Shown here piece by piece: positions 52,232 to 59,833 of a stretch of DNA of 64,000 bases. Within the stretch, counting starts at the first letter, position 1; every line of letters begins with the position of its first letter. Position numbers and translations under genes: made by a program. The notes under the pieces are model-generated. The model made no database searches and was not told the DNA's origin. It saw only the letters and a list, made by a program, of their open reading frames with translations. This stretch comes from Streptomyces filipinensis (GTDB taxonomy: Bacteria > Actinomycetota > Actinomycetes > Streptomycetales > Streptomycetaceae), in the NCBI RefSeq assembly GCF_014649495.1, contig NZ_BMTD01000013.1, positions 124,001 to 188,000 of the forward strand, in the 5' to 3' direction.

Positions 52232-53239
52232 TCAGGGGGCTCCCTTGTCACCGACGGCCGGCGGTGGCGGGTCGCCGAAGCGGACGGAGATCTTCTCGAA
52301 GCCCTTGAAGGACTCGGTAGCGGCGTAGGAGCGGTAGGCCCGCACGTCGCCCGTGGCGAGGTGGACGTGGTCGGTGAAGGGTGTCAGCAGGCTGCGCGGC
52401 CACAGCCGCAGGCAGCGCACGGCGATGATCTCCGCCGCGCCGAGGTACACCGTGGCGGCGAGGTAGATCCAGGCGAGCAGGCCGAGCACGATGCCGAACA
52501 TCCCGTAGGTCGCGGTGGCGCCCCGCAGCACATGCCCGACGTAGTAGGAGCCGCCCCACTGCAGTGCCTGCCAGGCGCACGCGGCTCCCAGGGCCGGCCC
52601 GTACGTCACGCGCAGCGGAAGTTTCCGTCTGGTCATGAGCCGGTAACTCAGCAGGAGGAGAGCGGCGTTGAGGACGACTCCCACGACCCCTAGGGCGACC
52701 CTGACGCCGGTGGCCTGGCGTGTCCCGAAGAGGGTGGCAGCGGAGTAGGCGGTGGCCAGTGCCGTCGTCAGACAGAGGCCCGCAGCGAGCAGGAGCAGGA
52801 AGTACAGGCCCCTCGCCCGAGAGCGCAGCGGGTCGGGACGGGCGTGCCGCGGCACTGCGAAGATCTTGTTCAGCGCGTGCTGGACCGCCTGGGCGATCCC
52901 GAGGGCGCCGTAGACGCTGCCGGTGATGCCCACGAGGATGGCGGCTCCGCTGCCGCGGAACGAGTGGATGTTGTGGCCGAGCTGGTCACCGATCACCGGG
53001 AACTGACTCAGCGCCGAGTGGAGCACCGAGTGCTGGAGCTGCGGATTGCCGTGCAGGGCGGCGCTGAGGATCGCGACCAGGAACAGCAGCAGCGGGAAGA
53101 GGGAGACGAAGCCGTAGTAGGCCATCAGCGCGGCCAGGTAGGTGGCCTGGTCGTCGAAGAACTTGTACACGACCGCGAGCGGCATCCCCGCCCACCGGTG
53201 CCGTCTCTGGTATCGGTCCAGCCGGGCCAGCACATCCAT
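52232..53239 (-). CDS. YihY/BrkB-family inner-membrane protein
   Basis: A 335-aa protein with six membrane helices: LAALMAYYGFVSLFPLLLFL (~41-60), then a conserved GSGAAILVGITGSVYGALG, LYFLLLLAAGLCLTTALATA, NAALLLLSYRLMT, and TYGMFGIVLGLLAWIYLAAT (the family's C-terminal signature). Function unclear; family members were once called ribonuclease BN by mistake. ATG 53239 follows GGGAGGG. Likely expressed with the stress-type genes. Confidence 0.9.
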   Translation of the reverse strand: MDVLARLDRYQRRHRWAGMPLAVVYKFFDDQATYLAALMAYYGFVSLFPLLLFLVAILSAALHGNPQLQHSVLHSALSQFPVIGDQLGHNIHSFRGSGAAILVGITGSVYGALGIAQAVQHALNKIFAVPRHARPDPLRSRARGLYFLLLLAAGLCLTTALATAYSAATLFGTRQATGVRVALGVVGVVLNAALLLLSYRLMTRRKLPLRVTYGPALGAACAWQALQWGGSYYVGHVLRGATATYGMFGIVLGLLAWIYLAATVYLGAAEIIAVRCLRLWPRSLLTPFTDHVHLATGDVRAYRSYAATESFKGFEKISVRFGDPPPPAVGDKGAP

Positions 53240-53439
53240 GTGCCCTCCCACACCCTCGGGTGCGAGTCCGCAGGTCAGCGGAACGCCTCAGCATGTCCGG
53301 TGCCCCGGTCGGGGATTCCCACACCGAGGCTCGTGGTCGTCTTCGTCGGATGCGAACGCGGCGCGGGTGGCGGCGGGCGGCGCCCCGCCCACGACAGGGT
53401 GGTGGAGGGGCGCTGCCGCCCGGTCGTGCGGGCTGCGCG

Positions 53440-53967
53440 TCAGTACGCGGAGTTGACGTTGTCGATGGAACCGTAGCGGTGTGCGGCGTAGTTGGCGGCC
53501 GCGGTGATGTTCGCCACCGGGTCGGTGACGCTGTGAGCGGTGCCGTTGACGTGGTACGCGTTGAAGGTGGGGTCGATCACCTGGAGCAGGCCCTTGGACG
53601 GGGTGCCCTGCCGCGCGTTGACGTCCCAGTTGTTCTGGGCGTTGGGGTTGCCGCCGGACTCACGCATGATGTTGCGCTTGAGGCCTTCGTAGCTGCCGGG
53701 GATGCCCTTGGCCTTCATGATGGCCAGGGACTGCTTGATCCAGCCGTCGAGGGTCCCCGCGGTACCGGTGGTACCCCTGGGGTCCGCGTGGGTGTCGCTG
53801 GAGGTGGCCGCCACCTTGTTGACGGTGTGCGCCTGCGGCGCCTCGGCGGCCTGCGCGGAGGCCGGCATCAGGGTGAGCGCAACGGTCGCGGCGCCGGTCG
53901 TGGCGATGCCGGTCAGGGCGAGGGTGCGGAGGCGGGCAAGGCGGCGGGTGGCGGTGATCGCGGTCAT
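53440..53967 (-). CDS. Secreted lytic transglycosylase (SLT domain)
   Basis: A 175-aa exported protein. Sec signal peptide (1-~40) ends MPASAQAAEA. The SLT domain (~75-175) has RNIMRESGGNPNAQN with the catalytic Glu, SKGLLQVIDPTFNAYH and the closing AANYAAHRYGSIDN. It cleaves peptidoglycan glycan strands. Family members in Streptomyces often carry a LysM domain; this one has none. ATG 53967 follows GGAGAGA. A ~190-nt leader is predicted from the promoter at 54163-54191. Confidence 0.92.
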   Translation of the reverse strand: MTAITATRRLARLRTLALTGIATTGAATVALTLMPASAQAAEAPQAHTVNKVAATSSDTHADPRGTTGTAGTLDGWIKQSLAIMKAKGIPGSYEGLKRNIMRESGGNPNAQNNWDVNARQGTPSKGLLQVIDPTFNAYHVNGTAHSVTDPVANITAAANYAAHRYGSIDNVNSAY

Positions 53968-54330
53968 GAAGGGGTCTCTCCTGTGGGGACGTCGTAGAGG
54001 CGCCGGCCGGATGTCGGTCGCGGCCTGTAGGGCGTCGGGGCGAGGCCCCGTGCTGCAGGGCGCCGTGGGCGGGCCTTGGAGATCCAGGCCCGGTGCGTCC
54101 CGCGGCTCCCGGCAACGAGAAACATGGTTAGCGCCGCACGAAAGCCGTGGCAAGAATGTGACGTACTACCCGACTACGGAGAAATGTCCAAAATTAGGCG
54201 TTCGGGCGCTTTGTTCGCCTGTTGGGGGCGGGGCGGCTCTACGATCGCCGATAGGACGTGACGTCGGTCTCGTGGGGTGCATCACCGCCGGTGCCCCGTT
54301 CCGCACCCGCACAAGGCCGCCCCCGCGGCC
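53968..54330. other. Intergenic region with long leader of the transglycosylase gene
   Basis: This 363-bp gap contains the promoter at 54163-54191 and a GC-rich ~190-nt untranslated leader. I looked for a ydaO-type c-di-AMP riboswitch, common before such cell-wall hydrolases, but its GGGGAACC and GGTGAATC signatures are absent. No gene is seen. Confidence 0.5.
54163..54191 (-). promoter_or_regulatory. Predicted sigma70-like promoter for the lytic transglycosylase
   Basis: On the minus strand TTGGAC (54191-54186) and TAGTAC (54168-54163) are 17 bp apart, in a locally AT-rich stretch. Transcription would start near 54156, about 190 nt before ATG 53967. Confidence 0.5.
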
Positions 54331-55131
54331 TCAGCGGCGCGCGGCCACGTAGAGGCTCTGGGTGCTGCGGCCGAGCGGTCCCTTCTCGTCGTGCAGGGCC
54401 GCCTCGGCCAGACCGACGCCCGCACCGTCCACCATCGTCCGGGCGTCCAGGCACACCCACTCCCCCACGGGATGGCGGTGCAGGCCGACCGTGAGGTCGG
54501 CGTTGACGAAGACGTAGCGGCTGAAGTCCAGCTCAGCGCTGACGCCGTTGCCCGAGTCGGCAGCCGTCAGCGCGCGGCTGAGCGGCGTGATCTCCTCCCC
54601 CGCCACGAGGGGGACCCTCATCCGCATCCACGCGGTGGCCGGACCGGGTTCCAGGAACGACCCGGCCGCGAAGCGCACGTCCATGGCCGTGTGGTAGCCC
54701 TGCTCCCACGGCACCGGGAAGAACGCCGCCGGCGGCGCGGTCGAGGGCCCGGGCACCTGCCGGCCCGGCGACACCTGCGGTACCGAGTCCGGCACGGTCT
54801 TCATCAGCAGCGCCGTCGCCCTCATCGCTTCCCGGCCGCCGTCGGGGGTCAGCACGGCCTCCACGAGTTCGACGTTGCGCCCGGCGCGCAGCACGCGCGT
54901 GGCCACGGTCAGCGGCCGTACGGGGACCGGGCGCATGATCTCGTAGGTGAGCCGCACGACCCGCGTGTCGGACCGTGCGCCCGGCCGTTGCCCGACGGCC
55001 AGAGCGAGCAGCGCGGCCGGCGGGCCGGCGTGCTGGGAGCCGGCGTCCCAGGGCCCCCGGGTGTAGGCGGTGGGCAGGAACCGGTCGTCGGCCTCCCGTT
55101 CGTAGAAGGCCTCGGCTTGCGACGTCGACAC
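54331..55131 (-). CDS. Thioesterase-family (double hotdog, TesB-like) protein
   Basis: A 266-aa protein. FYEREADDRFLPTAYTRGPWDAGSQHAGPPAALLA (in two parts, ~9-43) and the second half with LDFSRYVFVNADLTVGLHR and GEWVCLDARTMVDGAGVGLAEAAL match acyl-CoA thioesterases of the TesB/4HBT_3 group, whose two hotdog halves form the active site. Substrate unknown. GTG 55131 follows an AGGGGGCAGG stretch. AAGCGCTT at 55178 may be its operator. Confidence 0.85.
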   Translation of the reverse strand: MSTSQAEAFYEREADDRFLPTAYTRGPWDAGSQHAGPPAALLALAVGQRPGARSDTRVVRLTYEIMRPVPVRPLTVATRVLRAGRNVELVEAVLTPDGGREAMRATALLMKTVPDSVPQVSPGRQVPGPSTAPPAAFFPVPWEQGYHTAMDVRFAAGSFLEPGPATAWMRMRVPLVAGEEITPLSRALTAADSGNGVSAELDFSRYVFVNADLTVGLHRHPVGEWVCLDARTMVDGAGVGLAEAALHDEKGPLGRSTQSLYVAARR

Positions 55132-55177
55132 CCCTGCCCCCTTGCTGCCGCGCGAACACACCGGTCGGCATGTTACT

Positions 55178-55185
55178 AAGCGCTT
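55178..55185. promoter_or_regulatory. AAGCGCTT palindrome upstream of the thioesterase
   Basis: An 8-bp palindrome lies 47 bp upstream of the thioesterase GTG with partly symmetrical flanks (ACT and GTT). It is in the only AT-leaning stretch of the 275-bp divergent gap (55132-55406). It could bind a TetR-type acyl-CoA regulator, by analogy only. Confidence 0.25.
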
Positions 55186-55406
55186 GTTCAATCCGCAGGG
55201 CAAACGGCGGAGGTTCCGTCGCCTCGGTGGCGGTGAGGAGAGCCGGACCCGGCCGTACCCGCTGAGGTGGTGTGCTCGTTCCGTGGAAGCCAGGCGCAGG
55301 TCCGTGGCCCCCGGCCGCCCTGCGTCGACCGCCCCGAGGCCGGGCATCTACGCTCGGTCCCCGGCGCGGCGGTGATCGTGGCGACGGGCTCGAACGGGGA
55401 GAACGC

Positions 55407-56276
55407 GTGCGCGCGGGGTGGAACAGGCTGTGGCGCTGGACGGCGTGGGGCGGGATCGGGCTGAGTCTGTATGCGGGCTGGCTGACGGTCGACGACGTAC
55501 GCGACCGCGCTTCCAGCGAACGCGACATCGGCACGGCGTGCGACCGGCTCGTGTCCGGAGCCGCGGTGATGGACCTGCAGGGTGGCATGGTCCGGGCGGA
55601 GGCCGGCGACCAGGACAGGCTCGACGCACGTCAGCTGCCCGCTTCCTGCACGGTGTACAAGGTTCCCGGGCCGGGCAGGACGACAAGCCTGTTCACACTG
55701 ATGGTCCAGAGCAGTGACACGTACGCGCCGCTGAACCGGATCGGTGACGACAGCCGGCTCGAACCGTTCTACACGATGACCGGCGGTGACGGCAGCCAGA
55801 AGGCCGACGTGACCGCTGTCGCCGACCGGCGCCCCGAGTCACCTCCCCTAGGCGACGGCACCCTGGGCTGGTACGACAACGGCTACACCACCGTCCGCGC
55901 CGAGTGCGGTCCCGGCAGCCGCGCGACGGCTCCCAGGCTGCTGCACGTCAGCGCGCGGGCCGACTACGAGGACGTCTCCGCAGCGGACCGACAGCGCCTC
56001 GCCCGTATCGCACACTCCGCCACCGAGGTCCTCACCGCGCGGATCGGCTGCCGGACCCGACTGCCCGCCCTGCCCGACGAGCAGCTGCCGCCCGTGCCGT
56101 CCGCCCTTCGCCCCGGACGGGCCGTGGGTGGTTCGTGCCGGTGGTTCGCCCGGCACATCGAACGCCAGGGGCAGGGCCGGTTGCCCGACCGCGCCCTCGC
56201 CGTACCCGTCCGCGACACGAACCCGATCGAGAGCTGCCTGCTGGCGGTCAGCCCCGACCAGGTGGGACTTCCGTAG
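55407..56276 (+). CDS. Hypothetical protein with N-terminal membrane helix
   Basis: A 289-aa protein I do not recognise. An N-terminal basic stretch and single membrane helix (~8-24, RLWRWTAWGGIGLSLYAGW) suggest an exported domain held to the membrane. The outer part has four or more spaced cysteines (ACDRL, PASCTVYK, AECGPG, IGCRTR, GSCRWF, ESCLL), probably in disulphides. GTG 55407 has GGGGA upstream. It is alone, divergent from the thioesterase gene and convergent on 56293. Confidence 0.7.
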   Translation: MRAGWNRLWRWTAWGGIGLSLYAGWLTVDDVRDRASSERDIGTACDRLVSGAAVMDLQGGMVRAEAGDQDRLDARQLPASCTVYKVPGPGRTTSLFTLMVQSSDTYAPLNRIGDDSRLEPFYTMTGGDGSQKADVTAVADRRPESPPLGDGTLGWYDNGYTTVRAECGPGSRATAPRLLHVSARADYEDVSAADRQRLARIAHSATEVLTARIGCRTRLPALPDEQLPPVPSALRPGRAVGGSCRWFARHIERQGQGRLPDRALAVPVRDTNPIESCLLAVSPDQVGLP

Positions 56277-56292
56277 CTCCTGAGCACGTCCT

Positions 56293-56721
56293 TCAGTCCA
56301 GCAGGCTGGAGGTGCTCTCCTCCCGCACCACGCACAGCGCCCAGATGATGAGCGCGGAGAAGGCGATCAACACGATCGACCAGATGGGGTAGTACGGCAG
56401 GGACAGGAAGTTGGCGATGATGATGAGCGACGCGATGACCACTCCGCAGGCCCTGGCCCACGTGGCGACCTTGAGGAGCCCGAGTCCGACGACGACGGCG
56501 ACGACGCCCAGGACCAGGTGCACCCAGCCCCAGCCCGTGAGGTCGAAGCGGAACACGTAGTTGCGTGTCGTGAGGAAGACGTCGTCATGGGCGATCGCCA
56601 TGATGCCGCGGAAGATGTCCAGAAGCCCGGCGAGCGCCAGCATGACGGCCCCGAAAGCGGTCAGGCCGCTGGCCCATACATCTCTGGTGGTGGGCGTGGT
56701 TGCGGTGTGTGCGGCGGTCAT
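56293..56721 (-). CDS. Small four-helix membrane protein (DUF7144-type)
   Basis: A 142-aa protein with four membrane helices: GLTAFGAVMLALAGLLDIF, then WVHLVLGVVAVVVGLGLL, ARACGVVIASLIIIANFL and WSIVLIAFSALIIWALCV. The DVFLTTRNYVFRFDLTGWGW loop is typical of a family common in actinobacterial stress regions. Function unknown. It is 33 bp behind the SHOCT gene and probably co-transcribed. Confidence 0.85.
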   Translation of the reverse strand: MTAAHTATTPTTRDVWASGLTAFGAVMLALAGLLDIFRGIMAIAHDDVFLTTRNYVFRFDLTGWGWVHLVLGVVAVVVGLGLLKVATWARACGVVIASLIIIANFLSLPYYPIWSIVLIAFSALIIWALCVVREESTSSLLD

Positions 56722-56754
56722 CGTGCTGCCTCGATTCTCTGCTGAGCGGCTGGC

Positions 56755-57222
56755 TCAGCGCGCTGTGGTGGAGGGGGCGGCTCCGGTGCGTGGGGACGCG
56801 CCGCTGCCGGTGAGGACCAGTTCCTTCGCCCGCCGGAACTCGTCGTCGGTGATGTCGCCATGGGCCCGCATGTCGACGAGCCTGGCCAGCTCGTCGGCCC
56901 GGGTGGCAGGCGCACCTGCCTGGGCGGTCTGGCGGATGTAGTCGTCCACGGCCTGCTGCTGCGCGCGAGCCTGTTCGATCTCGCGGCGGCCCATGCCCTT
57001 GCCGCGGGCGATCAGGTAGACGAAGACACCGAGGAAGGGCAGGACGACGACGAACACCGTCCAGCCGGCCTTGCCCCAGCCGCCGAGGGCGTCGTCGCGG
57101 AAGATGTCGACGACGACCCGGAAGAGCAGGACGAACCACATGATCCACAGGAAGAACACCAGCATGGACCAGAAGACGCTCAGCGCCGGATAGTCGTACG
57201 CGAGATAGGTCTGCGCGCTCAT
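56755..57222 (-). CDS. SHOCT-domain membrane protein with PLDc_N-like helices
   Basis: A 155-aa protein. Two membrane helices (SVFWSMLVFFLWIMWFVLLF, and GWTVFVVVLPFLGVFVYLIARGKGM), the second with the 'PLD nuclease N-terminal' look, are followed by a helical linker and a C-terminal SHOCT motif (DELARLVDMRAHGDITDDEF, ~108-127). SHOCT units mediate oligomerisation; proteins of this kind are widespread in Streptomyces stress regulons. ATG 57222 follows GGAGGAAG. The shared 17-bp motif lies 83 bp upstream. Confidence 0.9.
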   Translation of the reverse strand: MSAQTYLAYDYPALSVFWSMLVFFLWIMWFVLLFRVVVDIFRDDALGGWGKAGWTVFVVVLPFLGVFVYLIARGKGMGRREIEQARAQQQAVDDYIRQTAQAGAPATRADELARLVDMRAHGDITDDEFRRAKELVLTGSGASPRTGAAPSTTAR

Positions 57223-57304
57223 GTCGCTTCCTCCGTTCCGGGTCTGCGCCCGGTAGTCCTTTCTGCGCTGTCCTCAGCGTGCGCGGGGCGGGAACGGTGC
57301 GGCC

Positions 57305-57321
57305 TCACCCGGGGCGGGTGA
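57305..57321. promoter_or_regulatory. 17-bp inverted repeat, copy 1 (SHOCT gene)
   Basis: TCACCC-N5-GGGTGA, perfect, 83 bp upstream of ATG 57222. In gene orientation it reads on into GGCC, as in copy 3. One of three such elements in 2.5 kb; see the finding. Confidence 0.7.
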
Positions 57322-57328
57322 ACGGCGG

Positions 57329-58675
57329 TCACGGAACCGAGGGGTGCGGCTCGTCGGCGGACCGCCCCGTGGCGGCGGCGAGCACCGCGGTGATGGTCAG
57401 CACCGCCAGGACCAGGACGAGGACGAGGACCACCACACCGACTGTCGGGCGGTTCCACAGCACGAGGGCCAGGACGCCGGCCCCGATGGTGACGCCACTG
57501 GTCCAGGACCGGTGCCGGGCCAGCCACTGCCCGGCGTGCCCCGTGCGCACGCCGACGCGGGTCAGTGCGCGCCCCGCCGCCGTGGTGCCGCGCTCCGCCC
57601 CGGACCGCACGGCACGGGCGGCCCTGCTCGGCCCGTACAGGCAGGCGGCCAGGGCCGTGATCACGGAGACGACGAGCAGCATACGGACGCTGTCGCGCAG
57701 GAAGCGGATGACGGTGTCGTAGATCGCCGCGGCGGCGTCGGGGGGCAGCGCGGACGGGGGCACCGAGTCGAGGTAGACGCGGCGCGCGACGGCCAGGCCC
57801 ACGAGCAGCACGATCATCATGATGCCGATGCCGACGGAGACGGCGATCAGCATCACCCGGTGCCCGGGCGCTGCCCACACGGCCGCGGCGGCCAGGGCGA
57901 GCGTCAGCACGGGCAGCCAGGTGCCGACGATGTCGAGCAGACGCATCGCGTTCTGGGCCTTGTCGAGCTTTTCGGCGCGGAACAGGGTGACCGTGCGGTC
58001 GACCTGCGGAATGGCGGAGGCCTTCTCGAAACCGGCGTCGACGAGCCGCTTCTTCACCTGGTCGATCACCACTCCGATGTCCAGCTGGACGGTGTCGCCC
58101 TGGGCCTTGAGGGCTCCCTGCCCCTCTCCGGTGAGCATGCCCACCACCGCCGACTGTGCCCGCCGGTTGCCCGCAATCCACGCCTCCTTGAAGACGTCGC
58201 TGGTCACCACCCGGTTGATGACGCGGTGGACGACCGTCTGTACGGCGGAGCGCAGCGGGCCGGTGAGGGCCTTGGACGTGTCGACGACGCGGGGCGGCGC
58301 CCCGTTGTCCGCGAGCAGCTTCGTCAGCGAGTTCGTCACCGCCTGGACGTCCACCTGGTCCACCACGCGGTCGGTGAGCCGGTTCACCAGGGCGTTCTGC
58401 ACGGCCGGCGTCGAGGCGAGCGGTGCGACGGTCTGCACGTACCGGTCGGTGTCGGCGACCGTGTTGTGGACCCATACGGCGACGACGGCCAGGGGGGCGA
58501 AGACGAGCGTCAGCACCAGGAGGACGGAGGCGGCCACGCGGCGCAGGTTGCGGTGGCGTACCTGTGCGGCCCGGCGGAGCCGGTCGTACTCCGCGCGTTC
58601 CTCGGCGGACAGCGCCTGAACGTTCTGCGCGGGCGTGCCGGAGCCGGACGGTCCGGAGGCGGTACCGGATGCCAT
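57329..58675 (-). CDS. Membrane protein of unknown function (four to five helices)
   Basis: A 448-aa protein. A short N-terminal helix after a basic segment (LRRVAASVLLVLTLVFAPLA, ~44-63) leads to a ~190-residue extracytoplasmic domain (VADTDRYVQTVAPLASTPAV, then VDQVDVQAV), followed by three helices (LLDIVGTWLPVLTLALAAAA, LIAVSVGIGIMMIVLLVGLA, VRMLLVVSVITALAACLYGP) and a last pair near the C-terminus (VTIGAGVLALVLWN, VVVLVLVLVLAVLTI). This architecture is common in Streptomyces but I know no assigned function. Divergent from the channel gene, sharing the motif at 58801. Confidence 0.8.
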   Translation of the reverse strand: MASGTASGPSGSGTPAQNVQALSAEERAEYDRLRRAAQVRHRNLRRVAASVLLVLTLVFAPLAVVAVWVHNTVADTDRYVQTVAPLASTPAVQNALVNRLTDRVVDQVDVQAVTNSLTKLLADNGAPPRVVDTSKALTGPLRSAVQTVVHRVINRVVTSDVFKEAWIAGNRRAQSAVVGMLTGEGQGALKAQGDTVQLDIGVVIDQVKKRLVDAGFEKASAIPQVDRTVTLFRAEKLDKAQNAMRLLDIVGTWLPVLTLALAAAAVWAAPGHRVMLIAVSVGIGIMMIVLLVGLAVARRVYLDSVPPSALPPDAAAAIYDTVIRFLRDSVRMLLVVSVITALAACLYGPSRAARAVRSGAERGTTAAGRALTRVGVRTGHAGQWLARHRSWTSGVTIGAGVLALVLWNRPTVGVVVLVLVLVLAVLTITAVLAAATGRSADEPHPSVP

Positions 58676-58800
58676 GGCTCCTCCTTTGCGGGCTGGTCAC
58701 TCGTCAGGACGGCGATCAAGGGGGCGCTCCCGGACGGCCGACGGGGCCGTGTGGGGAGACCTCACCGGGCCAGCGTGCCGCCGGCGCGCTGCCGGCGACG

Positions 58801-58817
58801 TCACCCTTGGCGGGTGA
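58801..58817. promoter_or_regulatory. 17-bp inverted repeat, copy 2 (channel gene)
   Basis: TCACCC-N5-GGGTGA, perfect, 81 bp before ATG 58898 and 126 bp before the divergent start at 58675. See the finding. Confidence 0.7.
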
Positions 58818-58897
58818 TCCGCGCGCCGGGCCGCGGCGGTGAGGTGGTACCGCGGGCAGGTGGCAGGCCCACTGTGGAGCGGACGAAGAGACACGAG

Positions 58898-59479
58898 ATG
58901 AACGATCCGGCGGTTGCCCGGGACAAGCACACGTCGGCCGGAGGGCACGAGGTGCCCTCCGGCCGGCCGAGGCGACGGGCCGCGGCCCTGTCCGTCGCCC
59001 GGGCGGGGTGCATCGCGGTCACCCTGATCGCCGCGTACTACCTGTTGCCGCTGGACAGACCCGTCACGGTCGGCACCTCGGTCCTCCTCACGTGCGGCCT
59101 GCTGATCGTGGCCCTGGTCTTCGGGTGGGAGGTGTGGCTCATCATGCGCTCCCCCCATCCGCGGCTGAAGGCCGTCGAAGCCATGGCCATCACGGTCGCC
59201 TCGTATCTGGTCCTCTTCGCGAGCGCGTACTACCTGCTCGAACGTGCTGTCCCGGGCTCGTTCAACGAGCCGTTGACCAGAACGGACGCCTTGTACTTCA
59301 CGCTCAGCACGTTCACCACCGTGGGGTTCGGCGACATCGTCGCGCGGTCGCAGGCGGGCAAGGTGGTGGTGATGATCCAGATGGTCTGCAGCCTGCTGCT
59401 GGCGGGCGTGGCCGTACGGGTGCTCGGGACCGCGGTACGGGCCGGTCTGCGGCAGCAGGGGCGACAGCCGCCGGAGTAA
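58898..59479 (+). CDS. Two-helix potassium-channel-like protein
   Basis: A 193-aa protein. Four hydrophobic stretches: GCIAVTLIAAYYLLPLD, VLLTCGLLIVALVFGWEVWL, then the channel core (AITVASYLVLFASAYYLLE, pore loop with TTVGFGD, and VVVMIQMVCSLLLAGVAVRV). TVGFGD is a K+-selectivity-filter sequence. No regulatory RCK domain follows, so it is a bare pore of the Ion_trans_2 type. ATG 58898 has a weak GGAGCGGACGAAGAG region upstream. It converges on the 65-aa gene with a 2-bp gap. Confidence 0.9.
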   Translation: MNDPAVARDKHTSAGGHEVPSGRPRRRAAALSVARAGCIAVTLIAAYYLLPLDRPVTVGTSVLLTCGLLIVALVFGWEVWLIMRSPHPRLKAVEAMAITVASYLVLFASAYYLLERAVPGSFNEPLTRTDALYFTLSTFTTVGFGDIVARSQAGKVVVMIQMVCSLLLAGVAVRVLGTAVRAGLRQQGRQPPE

Positions 59480-59481
59480 GG

Positions 59482-59679
59482 TCACTCCGGCGCTTGGCGC
59501 ATCTCCAGCACGCGCAACCCCAGGGACTGGCAGCGGGCCAGCAGCCCGAACAGGTGCGCCTCGTCGACGACCAGGCCGAACAGGACGGTCTGACCGGACA
59601 TCACCACGTAGTCCAGCTCCGGAAACGCCTTGCCCAGCATCTCCGTCATCTCTCCGTCGACGCGAATCTCGTAGCGCAC
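59482..59679 (-). CDS. Small conserved-looking protein, 65 aa
   Basis: It starts at GTG 59679 (GGGGGAGAG upstream) and reads as alternating strand/helix: RYEIRVDGEMTEMLGKAFPE, then VVMSGQTVLFGLVVDEAHLF, then LLARCQSLGLRVLEMRQAPE. The pattern (two-strand, helix, strand with a predicted ferredoxin-like fold) resembles small regulatory or ACT-like proteins, but I cannot name it. The third 17-bp motif lies 82 bp upstream. Confidence 0.65.
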   Translation of the reverse strand: MRYEIRVDGEMTEMLGKAFPELDYVVMSGQTVLFGLVVDEAHLFGLLARCQSLGLRVLEMRQAPE

Positions 59680-59760
59680 GGCTGCTCTCCCCCACCTTCC
59701 TCGGCCAGACGTGCCGGTCCCTGTACGGGCGATCCTCCGTCCTCGGGCCACCGAGGGGCC

Positions 59761-59777
59761 TCACCCGTGGGAGGTGA
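59761..59777. promoter_or_regulatory. 17-bp inverted repeat, copy 3 (65-aa gene)
   Basis: TCACCC-N5-AGGTGA on the plus strand, one mismatch from perfect symmetry, 82 bp upstream of GTG 59679. In gene orientation the GGGTGA half is intact and is followed by GGCC as in copy 1. See the finding. Confidence 0.65.
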
Positions 59778-59833
59778 TACCGCCGCACCGCGCCGCGCCC
59801 CCGGCGGCCAGGGCGTTCCGGCGGGCGCCAAGG

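Noticed and set aside
53968..54160. c-di-AMP (ydaO) riboswitch in the transglycosylase leader
   Set aside because: The leader length is suggestive, but the conserved GGGGAACC and GGTGAATC blocks are absent.
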